The position numbers and the translations under genes were made by a program. This document shows positions 34,799 through 43,382 of a stretch of DNA of 64,000 nucleotides, piece by piece (the first letter of the stretch is position 1; the number at the start of each line of letters is the position of its first letter). Source of the stretch: Prauserella rugosa (lineage in GTDB: Bacteria > Actinomycetota > Actinomycetes > Mycobacteriales > Pseudonocardiaceae); contig NZ_JOIJ01000016.1 in NCBI RefSeq assembly GCF_000719975.1, positions 43,462 through 107,461 on the forward strand, written 5' to 3'. The notes under the pieces were generated by a model that did not search any database, had not been told where the DNA came from, and worked only from the letters and a program-made list of their open reading frames with translations.

Positions 34799-36202
34799 TC
34801 AGGCGAACATCGACCCCGGGTTGAAGACGCCGTCCGGGTCGAGCGCTCTGCGGATGTCGCGATGCACGCGGAGGCCGACGGGGCCGAGTTCGTGCGCCAG
34901 CCAGTCCTGCTTGAACTTTCCGATGCCGTGCTCGCCGCTGACGGTGCCACCGAGGCCGAGACCGAGTTCGCAGATCGCGTCGAACGCCGACCTGGCACGG
35001 TCGAACTCGTCGTCACCGCCGTAGATCACGGTGGGGTGCATGTTGCCGTCGCCCGCGTGGCCGTTGACGACGATACGCAGCCCCACGTCGGCGGAGATCC
35101 GGGCGCAGCCGTCGATGAGATCGGCGATGCGGGTGCGCGGCACGCACACGTCGTCGGTCATGTGCGCGCCCATCGACTCGATCGCCGGATGCACGGCCCT
35201 GCGCGCCTGCATGAGCATCGCCCCCTCGGCGGGGTCCGAGGTCGAGTGCACGAGAGCCGCACCTGCCTCCGCACACACCCGCTCCAGCACCTCGAGCTCA
35301 CGCACCGCGGCCTCACCACCGGCGTCGGACTGGCACAGCAGCAGCGTGCCGCCGCCCGAGTCGCCCGCTCCGAGGTCGGTTCCGAGGTGCTGTTCGACGG
35401 CGGCCACCGTCGCGGCGTCCATGATCTCCATCAGCGAGGGCACGAGCCCCTCGCCGACGATGCGGGTCACGGCCGCGCCCGCGTCCGCGGTCCGGCCGAA
35501 CACCGCCACGAGCGTGCCCGGCGCCTGCGGTCGCGGGCGCAGCGACAGGGTCGCCTGCGTGATCACGCCGAGCGTGCCCTCGCTGCCGACGAACAGTTTG
35601 GTCAGGTCGTACCCGGCGACGCCCTTCACGGTGCGCCTGCCCGTGCGCAGCACCGAGCCGTCGGCCAGCACCACCTCGAGTCCCAGGACCGAGTCGGTGG
35701 TGACGCCGTACTTGACGCAGCACAGGCCGCCGGCGTTGGTGGCCAGGTTCCCGCCGAGGGTGCAGAAGTCGTAGCTGGCCGGGTCGGGCGGATAGAACAG
35801 GTCGTGCTCGGCGACGGCCGCGCGCAGGTCGGCGTTGATCACGCCCGGTTCGACCACCGCGAGCCGGTTCGCCGGGTCGACCTCGACGATGCGGTTCATC
35901 CGTGTCGACACGAGCACGACACAGCCTTCGAGTGCGTTGGCGCCGCCGCACAGCCCGCTGCCGGCACCACGGGGAACGACCGGGATCCCGGCGTCGGCAC
36001 ACGAGCGCACCACGGCCTGCACGTCCTCGGTGGTGGACGGGAACACGACGGCCAGCGGCGTCCCGGACGGGGCCAGGGGCAGGCGGTCCCTGGCGTAGGT
36101 CATCGTGACGTCGGGGTCGGTGAGCACCCCGGCGGAGCCGAGCCGGGCGGTCAACGTGGCGACGAGATCGGCGGCGGTGCCGATCGTGGGACTACCGGTC
36201 AT
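34799..36202 (-). CDS. FAD-linked 2-hydroxyacid oxidase/dehydrogenase (GlcD-like)
   Basis: 467 residues from the ATG at 36202. The PCMH FAD domain has VVPRGAGSGLCGGANAL and TLGGNLATNAGGLCCVKYGVT; the C-terminal lid has VVNGHAGDGNMHPTVIY and GTVSGEHGIGKFKQDWL, both diagnostic for the GlcD/D-lactate dehydrogenase group. It oxidises a 2-hydroxyacid such as glycolate or D-lactate, passing electrons to quinone or O2. GlcE/GlcF partners are absent, so it may act alone like D-2-hydroxyglutarate or D-lactate dehydrogenases. Confidence 0.93.
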   Translation of the reverse strand: MTGSPTIGTAADLVATLTARLGSAGVLTDPDVTMTYARDRLPLAPSGTPLAVVFPSTTEDVQAVVRSCADAGIPVVPRGAGSGLCGGANALEGCVVLVSTRMNRIVEVDPANRLAVVEPGVINADLRAAVAEHDLFYPPDPASYDFCTLGGNLATNAGGLCCVKYGVTTDSVLGLEVVLADGSVLRTGRRTVKGVAGYDLTKLFVGSEGTLGVITQATLSLRPRPQAPGTLVAVFGRTADAGAAVTRIVGEGLVPSLMEIMDAATVAAVEQHLGTDLGAGDSGGGTLLLCQSDAGGEAAVRELEVLERVCAEAGAALVHSTSDPAEGAMLMQARRAVHPAIESMGAHMTDDVCVPRTRIADLIDGCARISADVGLRIVVNGHAGDGNMHPTVIYGGDDEFDRARSAFDAICELGLGLGGTVSGEHGIGKFKQDWLAHELGPVGLRVHRDIRRALDPDGVFNPGSMFA

Positions 36203-36393
36203 GGCGTGCACGGTAGTGCGCGAACCGGCCGGCACGAGCGGACGTGCGCACCTTCACTCCTCGGCGGCTTGCATCGGCGGGACGTCGGCGACATGCTCGC
36301 GTAAGCTGAAACTAGTTGCACATAACAAACAATCCGGTGCATGCCGGGTCGACGACCGCGCCGGCCGACGAAGCAGCGGTGAAAGACGTACCC

Positions 36394-36948
36394 ATGCCAG
36401 ACCCCTCCCAGGACGACCTCGACCTCGCCGACGAACTCGGCACGCAACTCGTGCGGTTCTTCCGAGCGATGGCCAAGACGAAGTCGTACATGTCCAAGAT
36501 CGGGCCGGACGGTATCGAGCGCGCCGCCTACGCGATCCTGTTCTACCTCGTCAACAACGGACCGCAGCGCACGTCCGCACTGGCCGACGCGATGCACTCC
36601 GACATCTCCACGGTCAGCAGGCAGAGCACGATGCTGGTGCAGCACGGGCTGGTGGAGCGCACCGCCGACCCCGAGGACGGGCGCGCGACGTTGCTCGCCC
36701 CGACCGCGGAGGGCCAGCGCGTGTTCGAGGAGAACCGCAAGCTCAGGGCCAAGTCGATCGCCTCGATGCTGCAGGAGTGGGAGCGCGACGACCGCGTGGC
36801 GGTCACCCACCTGCTCGGCAGGCTCAACGACGAGTTCGAGAACTTCCAGCAGCAGAACCCACCGACGTCGCCGGACACGGATCCGGCAGACACGGCGGCC
36901 CCAGCGAACACGGCGGAGCCGGCGAACACGGCGGTGGAGCGAGCATGA
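36394..36948 (+). CDS. MarR-family transcriptional regulator
   Basis: 184 residues from the ATG at 36394. The winged helix is clear: AAYAILFYLVNNGPQRTSALADAMHSDISTVSRQSTMLV (recognition helix) and the wing GLVERTADPEDGRATLL. The C-terminal tail has four degenerate PANTA/PADTA units. Its stop overlaps the start of the next gene (ATGA), so it heads a three-gene operon. AT-rich GTTGCACATAAC near 36316 is a possible own operator. A TTG at 36316 would lengthen the protein by 26 residues. Confidence 0.9.
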   Translation: MPDPSQDDLDLADELGTQLVRFFRAMAKTKSYMSKIGPDGIERAAYAILFYLVNNGPQRTSALADAMHSDISTVSRQSTMLVQHGLVERTADPEDGRATLLAPTAEGQRVFEENRKLRAKSIASMLQEWERDDRVAVTHLLGRLNDEFENFQQQNPPTSPDTDPADTAAPANTAEPANTAVERA

Positions 36949-37766
36949 CCGCGCAGCTCGACGACCGGGCCGAGTGCGAGATCGCGGGCGATCTCGCCGA
37001 TCCGGACGGCACACCGATCACCGGCGCGACGGTGACGCTGATCGACGCCATTGCGGGGGAGCAGATCGCACGCACCACCTCGTCGGGTGAAGGCGGCTTC
37101 CGCTTCGACACGCTGGGTGCGGGCACCTACGTGCTGATCGTGTCGGCGGCGGGCCACCGGCCACTGGCGGTCAACGTACCCGCTACCGCCGGCGAAACCG
37201 CACCGTTGCACCTGGTCATGCACGGTTCGGCGCAGGTGATGGGCGTGGTCCGCACCGAGGGCAGGCACGGCACCCCGATCGAGGGCGCAACCGTGACGAT
37301 GGCGGACTCCCGCGGTGAAGTGATCGGCGCTAGCATCACACGATCGGATGGCGGCTACCTACTCACCGAGATCGACGCGGGCACGTACACGATCGTCGCC
37401 AGCGGCGAAGGGCTGCGGCCGACCGCGATGACGCTGACCGTGCCCGACGGCGAGGTCGTCCGTCAGGACCTCGAGCTCGGCGGAGCCGTACGGCTGACCG
37501 GGATCGCGCGCACCGAGGAAGGACGCGTGGTGCCGGACGCGCGGATCACCGTCCTCGACCAGGGCGGGCAGGTGGTCGCGGTGACACGGACCGACGCCGA
37601 CGGCCGCTACACGGTCGCCGACCTGCCCGGCGGCGACTACACGGTCGTGGCGAGCGGTTATCCGCCCGTGGCGAGCCAGGTCAGCGCCACCGAAGGCGAA
37701 GCAACCCACGACGTCCGCCTGGGATACGAACAAGTGCTGCACGAGCTGAAGGGAACACACCGCTGA
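36945..37766 (+). CDS. Three-repeat carboxypeptidase-regulatory/Cna-B-like beta-sandwich protein, no signal peptide
   Basis: 273 residues made of three similar beta-sandwich domains, about 8-95, 96-180 and 181-265. Each has the same frame: a start strand, GxPIxGATVTL or like, DGxYxxxxLxxGxYTxVxSAxGxxP and a closing strand. No signal peptide, anchor, Cys pair or sortase motif is visible, which is unusual since such domains normally lie outside the cell. It overlaps MarR by four bases and the YceI gene by one base. Function unknown; a scaffold or adaptor partner of the YceI protein is inferred from the operon. Confidence 0.8.
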   Translation: MTAQLDDRAECEIAGDLADPDGTPITGATVTLIDAIAGEQIARTTSSGEGGFRFDTLGAGTYVLIVSAAGHRPLAVNVPATAGETAPLHLVMHGSAQVMGVVRTEGRHGTPIEGATVTMADSRGEVIGASITRSDGGYLLTEIDAGTYTIVASGEGLRPTAMTLTVPDGEVVRQDLELGGAVRLTGIARTEEGRVVPDARITVLDQGGQVVAVTRTDADGRYTVADLPGGDYTVVASGYPPVASQVSATEGEATHDVRLGYEQVLHELKGTHR

Positions 37767-38587
37767 TGCCGGGACTGTCCGCCACCGTCCGCACGACCGA
37801 CGGGTGGGGAATCGAGCACGCCGTTCTCACCGTCACCGATCTGAGCGGACGCCAGGCGGCGCACGCGACGGCCAACGCCCAGGGCACGGTCGGCACCGGC
37901 GACCTCGCTCCAGGGGTTTACACCGCGGTGGTGACCGCAGCCGGCTATCTGCCCGTCGCCCGCACCGCGCAGATCGGCGGAGTGGGCGGGGCCGAACTCG
38001 GCGAGATCGTCCTGGAGCCGGAGGAGGGCGCCATCGAGCTCCCGCCGACCGGCCCGTGGGTGATCGACCCGATGCACTCGACGGTCCAGTTCGCCGCACG
38101 GCACCTGGGCATCTCGAGCATCAAGGGGCGTTTCGGCGAGGTGCAGGGCAGGCTCGACATCGCGCGTCCCGTCGAACAGTCGACCGTGCACGCACAGATC
38201 AGCGCGGGGACCATCGACACGGGCATCAAGATGCGCGACGACCACCTGCGCTCGGCCGAGTTCCTCGACGTCGACAACCACCCGACGATCGACTTCGTCA
38301 GCACGGGTCTGGTCCAGCGCGGGTCGGCCGAATGGACCCTCGACGGCGAACTGACGCTGCACGGCCAGCGCAAGCCCGTCTCGCTGGAGATGACCTACGG
38401 CGGTTACGGACCCGACCCGTGGGGTGGCACGCGCGCCGCCTTCCACGCCGAGACCCAGTTGCGCCGCGACGACTTCGCGATCAACTACAACGCGATGGTG
38501 CGGGCGGGTGTGGCCGCGGTCGGCACCACCGTGAAGGTGGAGATCGACCTCCAGGTCGTGCAGGGGGACCGGCTCCCCGAGATGTGA
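37766..38587 (+). CDS. YceI-family protein with N-terminal beta-sandwich domain
   Basis: 273 residues. Residues 1-90 form another carboxypeptidase-regulatory-like domain (SATVRTTDGWGIEHAVLTVT through AGYLPVARTAQI). Residues 95-273 are the YceI lipocalin-like barrel: GPWVIDPMHSTVQFAARHLG, IKGRFGEVQGRLDI, IKMRDDHLRSAEFLDVDNHP, and ELTLHGQRKPVSLEM. YceI barrels bind isoprenoid quinone-type lipids. No signal peptide is present. Start and upstream stop share one base (TGATG). The extra domain is of the same kind as in the upstream protein. Confidence 0.9.
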   Translation: MPGLSATVRTTDGWGIEHAVLTVTDLSGRQAAHATANAQGTVGTGDLAPGVYTAVVTAAGYLPVARTAQIGGVGGAELGEIVLEPEEGAIELPPTGPWVIDPMHSTVQFAARHLGISSIKGRFGEVQGRLDIARPVEQSTVHAQISAGTIDTGIKMRDDHLRSAEFLDVDNHPTIDFVSTGLVQRGSAEWTLDGELTLHGQRKPVSLEMTYGGYGPDPWGGTRAAFHAETQLRRDDFAINYNAMVRAGVAAVGTTVKVEIDLQVVQGDRLPEM

Positions 38588-38657
38588 TCGCCCCCCGGGC
38601 CCGCTTTCGCGTGCTCACCTGGGCGTGGGCGACGTGCGACGACGTACGCTGCCCGAT

Positions 38658-39317
38658 GTGAGTTCTGTGTTTGCCGAGGGTTCCGGGGTCGGACTGGACT
38701 GGCTCGCGACGGCCGGTCCGGTGCTGGTCTGGATCGTCGTGCTCGCGTTCGTGTTCATCGAATGCGCCGTGATCATCGGACTGTTCCTGCCCGGCGACTC
38801 GCTGTTGTTCGGTGCGGGCATCATCCTCGCCCAACACGGCTCGCCCGACCTGGAAGCCTGGGCGCTGTCGCTGGCCGCGCTGATCACCGCGGTGGCGGGC
38901 AACCAGGTCGGCTACCGCATCGGCAGGCACACGGGCACCCGGTTCGTCGCCCGCCGCGGTGGCAAGGTGCTGAACCAGGACAACCTCGATCGCGCGCGCG
39001 ACTTCCTCAATCGCAAGGGTTTCCTCGCCATCGTCCTGGCGCGGTGGATCCCGTGGATCCGCACGCTGGCCCCACTGATCGCCGGCGCGGCGAGGATGGA
39101 CGCCCGCAGGTTCATGCTCGCCACCACGGCGGGTGCCCTGCTCTGGGTGCCGACGCTGGTGCTGGTCGGGTTCTACGGCGCGGGCCTGCTCGAAAGCATG
39201 CCGTGGCTGAAGACGACGCTGGTCTGGGCCAGCATCGCCTTCTTCGTCGGCGGCACGGTGTACGGCATCTACCGCTACCGGCAGGAGATGCGCAAACCCA
39301 TGGAGGAACCCGCCTGA
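38658..39317 (+). CDS. DedA-family membrane protein
   Basis: 219 residues with about five membrane segments. The family signatures are FVFIECAVIIGLFLPGDSLLFGAG (E and PGD) and the ARWIPWIRTLAPLIAGAARMDARRFM segment with conserved Arg and Pro. DedA proteins move or flip lipids, such as phosphatidylethanolamine or undecaprenyl phosphate, across the membrane. The GTG at 38658 was chosen; a GTG at 38625 is also in frame. It follows the YceI gene by 70 bp and could share its promoter. Confidence 0.92.
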   Translation: MSSVFAEGSGVGLDWLATAGPVLVWIVVLAFVFIECAVIIGLFLPGDSLLFGAGIILAQHGSPDLEAWALSLAALITAVAGNQVGYRIGRHTGTRFVARRGGKVLNQDNLDRARDFLNRKGFLAIVLARWIPWIRTLAPLIAGAARMDARRFMLATTAGALLWVPTLVLVGFYGAGLLESMPWLKTTLVWASIAFFVGGTVYGIYRYRQEMRKPMEEPA

Positions 39318-39351
39318 GCGTGCACCGCCGAGACGGCTGGCGGCGTTGCGG

Positions 39352-41040
39352 TCACTGCGTGGTGAGCAGGCCGTGACGCAGGGACAGGTGGCGAGTCGGG
39401 TTCAGCGCGGACAGGAATTCGGCGTCGTGGCTGACCACCACCATCGCTCCCTCGTACGCGCGCAGCGCGCTCTCCAGTTGGCCCACACTGACCAGGTCGA
39501 GGTTGTTGGTGGGCTCGTCGAGCAGGAGCAGCTGCGGCGCGGGCTCGGCGAACAGCGTGCACACGAGCGTCGCCCGCAACAGCTCCCCGCCCGACAACGC
39601 GCCCACCCGGCGATGCGCCCCGTCGCCGCGGAACAGGAAGCGGGCCAACAGGTTCATCCGGTCCACCGGTGTCATCGACGGTGCGAACGCGGCGAGGTTC
39701 TCCGCCACCGACCGGTCCGCATCCAGTACGTCCAGCCGCTGCGACAGGTAGGCGACGCGCCCCTCGGCTCGTCGCACACTGCCCGCGTCCGGTTCGACGG
39801 TCCCGGCGATGACCTTCAGCAGCGTCGACTTTCCGGCACCGTTCGGTCCCGTCAACGCGATCCGCTCCGGTCCGCGAATGGCCAGGTCGATCCCCTCGAC
39901 GGCGGTCTCGACGACCTCGCCTTCGGCGTCGACCGTGTCGATCCGCCCCTCGAACAGGTCACGCACCCGGATTCCTTCACCCTGGAACACGGTCCGTCCC
40001 GCGGGCACGCGGGTCTGCGGCAGGTCGACCACGATGGCGTCGTCGTCCCGCAGCGACCGCTCCGCCTCGTCGAGGCGCTGCCTGGCCTGGGACAGGCGTT
40101 CCGAGTGCACGTCGTCCGCCTTCGCCGCCGACACCTGCGCCTTGCGCTTGAGTTCCCCCGCGACGATCTTCGGCAGTCCCGCGTCGGCGACCTTGCGCGC
40201 AGCCGTACCGCTGCGACGCGCGGCACGCTCCCTGGCCTCCTGCATTTCCCGCTTCTCGCGTTTGACCTGCTGCTTGGCGGTGCGGATGCGTTGTTCGGCC
40301 GCGTCCCGTTCGGCCTCGACCGCCTCGGCGTAGGCGGTGAACCCGCCACCGAAGAACCGGATCTCGCCGCCCGGTCGGCTGCTGTCGAGTTCGGCGATGC
40401 GGTCCATCCGGTCGAGCAGCGTGCGGTCGTGACTGACGACGAGCAGACAGCCCGACCATCCGTCGAGCACGTCGTAGAGCGCCTGCCTGGCGTCGGCGTC
40501 GAGGTTGTTGGTGGGTTCGTCGAGCAGCAGCACGTCGGGCTCGGCGAGCAGCTCCGCGACCAGTCCCAGCTGCACGATCTGGCCGCCGGAGAGCGTGTCC
40601 AGGCGGCGGCCCAGTTCGATGCCTCGCAGGCCGAGCCGGTCGAGCAGGGCACGAGAGGTCTCCTCGATGTCCCACGCGTTGCCGACGACCGAAAAGTGGC
40701 GTTCGTCGACGTCCCCGGCCTCGATCGCGGCGATCGAGGCAAGCACCTCGGAGACGCCGAGAACGTCGCCGACCGTGGATTCGGCGCGGTAGGGCAGGGT
40801 CTGCGGCAGGTAGCCGAGCACGCCGCCCACGGTCACCGTTCCCGCGGTCGGCCGATGGACGCCCGCGATGAGCGCGAGCAGCGTGCTCTTGCCCGCGCCG
40901 TTGGGCGCGACGAGCCCCGTGCGGCCGCGGCCGACGGTGAAGGACAGGTCGTCGAAGACGGGGGTGTCGTCGGGCCAGGCGAACGACAGGTGGGAGCAGA
41001 CGATCGAAGCGGGAGTGACGGCGGCGGACACGTCGGACAC
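39352..41040 (-). CDS. ABC-F family ATPase (ribosome-associated type)
   Basis: 562 residues with two ABC domains and no membrane part. First domain: Walker A APNGAGKSTLLALI, signature DTLSGGQIVQLGL, Walker B VLLLDEPTNNLD. A charged linker (about 255-345, Arg/Lys/Glu-rich) follows. Second domain: TGPNGAGKSTLLKVI, ALSGGELLRATLVC, LLLLDEPTNNLD. ABC-F proteins bind the ribosome E site; some protect it from antibiotics. The GTG at 41040 follows GAGG; the longer frame to 41178 lacks a ribosome site. Whether it is housekeeping or resistance is not decided. Confidence 0.9.
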   Translation of the reverse strand: MSDVSAAVTPASIVCSHLSFAWPDDTPVFDDLSFTVGRGRTGLVAPNGAGKSTLLALIAGVHRPTAGTVTVGGVLGYLPQTLPYRAESTVGDVLGVSEVLASIAAIEAGDVDERHFSVVGNAWDIEETSRALLDRLGLRGIELGRRLDTLSGGQIVQLGLVAELLAEPDVLLLDEPTNNLDADARQALYDVLDGWSGCLLVVSHDRTLLDRMDRIAELDSSRPGGEIRFFGGGFTAYAEAVEAERDAAEQRIRTAKQQVKREKREMQEARERAARRSGTAARKVADAGLPKIVAGELKRKAQVSAAKADDVHSERLSQARQRLDEAERSLRDDDAIVVDLPQTRVPAGRTVFQGEGIRVRDLFEGRIDTVDAEGEVVETAVEGIDLAIRGPERIALTGPNGAGKSTLLKVIAGTVEPDAGSVRRAEGRVAYLSQRLDVLDADRSVAENLAAFAPSMTPVDRMNLLARFLFRGDGAHRRVGALSGGELLRATLVCTLFAEPAPQLLLLDEPTNNLDLVSVGQLESALRAYEGAMVVVSHDAEFLSALNPTRHLSLRHGLLTTQ

Positions 41041-41082
41041 GGCTGATTCCTCGGGAGATCGGGCGGACCACGACACTCGACA

Positions 41083-41173
41083 CCACCGGCACGCGCCGGT
41101 GGCTGCTCCGCGGATCAGCGATCGCACCCTGACGAGCCGAGATACGGGCTCTGCCGGGTACGGGCTCTGCCGG
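41083..41173 (-). promoter_or_regulatory. Leader of the ABC-F gene: hairpin and 15-bp direct repeats
   Basis: CCACCGGC (41083-41090) pairs with GCCGGTGG (41095-41102), ending 42 bases before the GTG. TACGGGCTCTGCCGG occurs twice, at 41143-41157 and 41159-41173. ABC-F genes are often controlled by transcription attenuation; this leader could serve that, but no clear leader peptide with its own stop was found. Confidence 0.45.
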
Positions 41174-41326
41174 ACCATGCCGAACGAGTCGGCTCGGGCT
41201 CGGCGATCAACGCGGAGCGGTCAGTGGTCACCCATTTCGTGTTCTCCCAAGAACGGCAACAGGCCGCGTTCGAGGTTACCGGAAGGCAGTGGACCTCGTC
41301 GCGGCATTTTTCCGCGTGCAGTGTGC

Positions 41327-41383
41327 ATATCCACGTGTGGACAAGCCTGTGGACAACTCCGGGTTATCCACAGGCCGTCCACA
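41327..41383. other. Cluster of DnaA boxes
   Basis: Five 9-mers lie in 57 bp: ATATCCACG (41327-41335, weak), TGTGGACAA (41336-41344), TGTGGACAA (41348-41356), TTATCCACA (41364-41372) and CCGTCCACA (41375-41383). The second and third are reversed perfect TTGTCCACA, the fourth is the perfect E. coli box, and the fifth fits the relaxed actinomycete consensus. No dnaA, dnaN, recF or long AT-rich DNA is near, so this is not the normal origin. It occupies the gap between the ABC-F and kinase genes (41041-41480). Confidence 0.75.
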
Positions 41384-41480
41384 AGTGCGGCCGGACATCC
41401 CCAGCCGGCCCTCGCCGAGGCAGGCGCGGCAGCACCGCCGGGCCACGACTGGCTCGGCGGGCTCGACGGGCTCGACGGGC

Positions 41481-42116
41481 TCACACGGCGAAGTTCGGCA
41501 GCTCCATGTCGGTCACGACGAGGTCCGCACGCGCCGCACTGGGCGCCACGAGGTCGGCGTTGCGCTGGTCGGATCCCCACGCGCGCTGCTGTGCCTCCAC
41601 CAGGGAACGCCCGTACTTACGGTGGCGGGTGACCAGCCGTTCGATCCGGACGTCCTCCTCGGGCTGCAGGAACCACGCCTCGGCCAGCAGCGGACGCAAC
41701 TGGGCCCACGGCTCGGTGTCGAGCAGCAGGTAGTTGCCTTCGGTGATCACGAGCGGCACGTCCTCGGGCACGGCCACGGCACCCGCGATCGGCTCCTCGA
41801 TCTCCCTGCGGAACTCCGGCGCGTACACGCGCTCGTCACCGGCGGCGAGCCTGCGCACCAGGTGCGCGTAGCCGACACCGTCGAACGTGTCGGGAGCACC
41901 CTTGCGGTCGGCGTTGCCGAGGCGGGCGAGCTCCACCTGCGCGAGGTGGAAGCCGTCCATTCCCACCACCTTGGCGCGGTTGCCGAGTGCACCGGCCAAT
42001 CGCCAGGCCAACGTCGTCTTGCCCGAGGCCGGGGCGCCCGCGATGCCGAGCACCTTTCGCTCACCGGATGCGGCGAGCGCCTCAGCGCGTGCCAGCAGAT
42101 CGTCGAAAGTCGTCAT
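41481..42116 (-). CDS. P-loop nucleoside/sugar kinase (PanK/uridine-kinase-like)
   Basis: 211 residues from the ATG at 42116 after GGGAG. The Walker A is GIAGAPASGKTTLAWRLA, the acceptor-site motif VVGMDGFHLAQVEL (DGFH is typical of the PRK/pantothenate/uridine kinase superfamily), and the lid ends in RHRKYGRSLVEAQQ. The family includes the FrcK/YggC group linked to sugar transport loci. The gene is divergent from a LacI regulator with LacI-type operators between, so it probably phosphorylates a sugar or nucleoside whose use that repressor controls. Confidence 0.85.
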   Translation of the reverse strand: MTTFDDLLARAEALAASGERKVLGIAGAPASGKTTLAWRLAGALGNRAKVVGMDGFHLAQVELARLGNADRKGAPDTFDGVGYAHLVRRLAAGDERVYAPEFRREIEEPIAGAVAVPEDVPLVITEGNYLLLDTEPWAQLRPLLAEAWFLQPEEDVRIERLVTRHRKYGRSLVEAQQRAWGSDQRNADLVAPSAARADLVVTDMELPNFAV

Positions 42117-42229
42117 CTCGCTCCCATCATCGCCCGTGCCCCACGATGCCGCTGTCCTACCCCACCCCGTGCGGCCGCGGCAGGCCGGGCCGTGATCGAG
42201 ACTGACGGTAGGCAGCGGTATCGTGCCGC

Positions 42230-42253
42230 GCAATCGCCTGCGCAAACGCTTGC
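42230..42253. promoter_or_regulatory. Tandem LacI-type operators
   Basis: GCAAACGCTTGC (42242-42253) has the LacI-family form GCAAnCGnTTGC with central CG. It directly follows a weaker copy GCAATCGCCTGC (42230-42241). They lie between the divergent kinase and LacI genes, 47 bases before the GTG at 42301, suited to control both. Confidence 0.65.
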
Positions 42254-42300
42254 CCGCCCGTTTGCCCGTCCGTCGACACCGGAAGGAGTCCCGCGCACCC

Positions 42301-43368
42301 GTGCCCACGCAGAGGCCTCACCGCCGGCCGACCCAGCGCGACATCGCCGAGCTGGCCGGGGTGTCGATCACCACCGTGTCACACGTCGTGAACGGCACGA
42401 GAGCCGTGGCACCGGCCACGAAGGAGGCCGTGCTCGCGGCGATCGAACAGACCGGCTACACCGGCGACGTCATCGCCCGCTCGCTGGTCACGGGAGGCAG
42501 CAGGACGATCGGGCTCGCGGTCTCACTCAGCGGCAGCCCCCACGTGGCCACCCTCGTCCAGGCGATCGAGCGCGAGGCCGCCGCCGCAGGCTACACGGTG
42601 CTGCTGTCCGACACCCACGACGACGTCGAGACGCAGCGGTCGGTGGTTCGCGCCCTGCGTGCGCACCGCGTCGAGGGACTGCTGCTGGTCTCCGCGCCGG
42701 GAGACAAGGAGGTCGTCGACGAGCTCCTCGCGGCCGAAGTGCCGACCGTGCTGCTCGACCGGCTGACCACGCGCAGCGACGTCGACCAGGTCGGCCCCGA
42801 GAACATCCAGGCCATGTCGGCGCTCACCGAACACGTCGTGGCGCAGGGACACCGGCGGGTCGGGTTCGTCAGCGGACCGGAGGGGCAGGTCACGAGCGAC
42901 GAGCGGGTGCTGGGCCACCGGCTCGGCCTCGGCCGCGCGGGCGTGCCGTGGAACGCCGAACTCGTCGCGGCGGGCGATTTCTCCCGCGAGGGTGGTGCGG
43001 CCGCTCTCGCTCAGTTGCTCACCCTGGCTGAACCGCCCACCGCGGTGCTGGCCGCTGACGACGCGATGTCGGCCGGAGTGCTGCTCGAGGCGCGCAGGCG
43101 CGGCCTGCGGATCGGCACGGACCTCGCGCTCGCCGGGTTCGACGACCCCGAGTGGGCCGATCTCGTCGAGCCGCCGCTGACCACGATGGCCCAACCCGTC
43201 GCCGACATCGGCAGGGAGGCGATGCGCCTGCTGCTGCGACGTTTCGCCGACCCGGAGTGCGACGCGGAGACCGTGCGGCTCAGCCCGCAACTGCGCGTCC
43301 GCGCCTCCTGCGGCGCCGTGTCGTCAAGCCCCCGCGAAACCGCACTGGCGGGAAACCCAACGAAGTAA
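42301..43368 (+). CDS. LacI-family transcriptional repressor
   Basis: 355 residues. HTH: TQRDIAELAGVSITTVSHVVNGTRAVAPATKEAV, with the hinge helix ARSLVTGGSRTIGL. The periplasmic-binding-protein-like ligand domain follows, with GLLLVSAPGDKEVVDELL, the TVLLDRL segment and FVSGPEGQVTSDERVLG. C-terminal LALAGFDDPEWADLVEPPLTTMAQP is the standard LacI end. The GTG at 42301 gives the usual short lead; GGAAGGAG lies 14 bases upstream. The kinase gene is divergent. The effector is probably a sugar or nucleoside. Confidence 0.93.
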   Translation: MPTQRPHRRPTQRDIAELAGVSITTVSHVVNGTRAVAPATKEAVLAAIEQTGYTGDVIARSLVTGGSRTIGLAVSLSGSPHVATLVQAIEREAAAAGYTVLLSDTHDDVETQRSVVRALRAHRVEGLLLVSAPGDKEVVDELLAAEVPTVLLDRLTTRSDVDQVGPENIQAMSALTEHVVAQGHRRVGFVSGPEGQVTSDERVLGHRLGLGRAGVPWNAELVAAGDFSREGGAAALAQLLTLAEPPTAVLAADDAMSAGVLLEARRRGLRIGTDLALAGFDDPEWADLVEPPLTTMAQPVADIGREAMRLLLRRFADPECDAETVRLSPQLRVRASCGAVSSSPRETALAGNPTK

Positions 43369-43382
43369 CGCCCCCAGGGCCG

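Noticed and set aside
36310-36335. Strong MarR operator near the TTG at 36316
   Set aside because: GTTGCACATAAC is only weakly symmetric; mentioned with the MarR gene but not listed as a site.
41041-41178. Longer ABC-F N-terminus from an ATG at 41178
   Set aside because: No ribosome site, Arg-rich sequence with the leader repeats inside it; GTG at 41040 has GAGG at good distance.
41327-41383. Chromosomal origin oriC
   Set aside because: DnaA boxes are real-looking, but dnaA/dnaN and an AT-rich unwinding region are absent.
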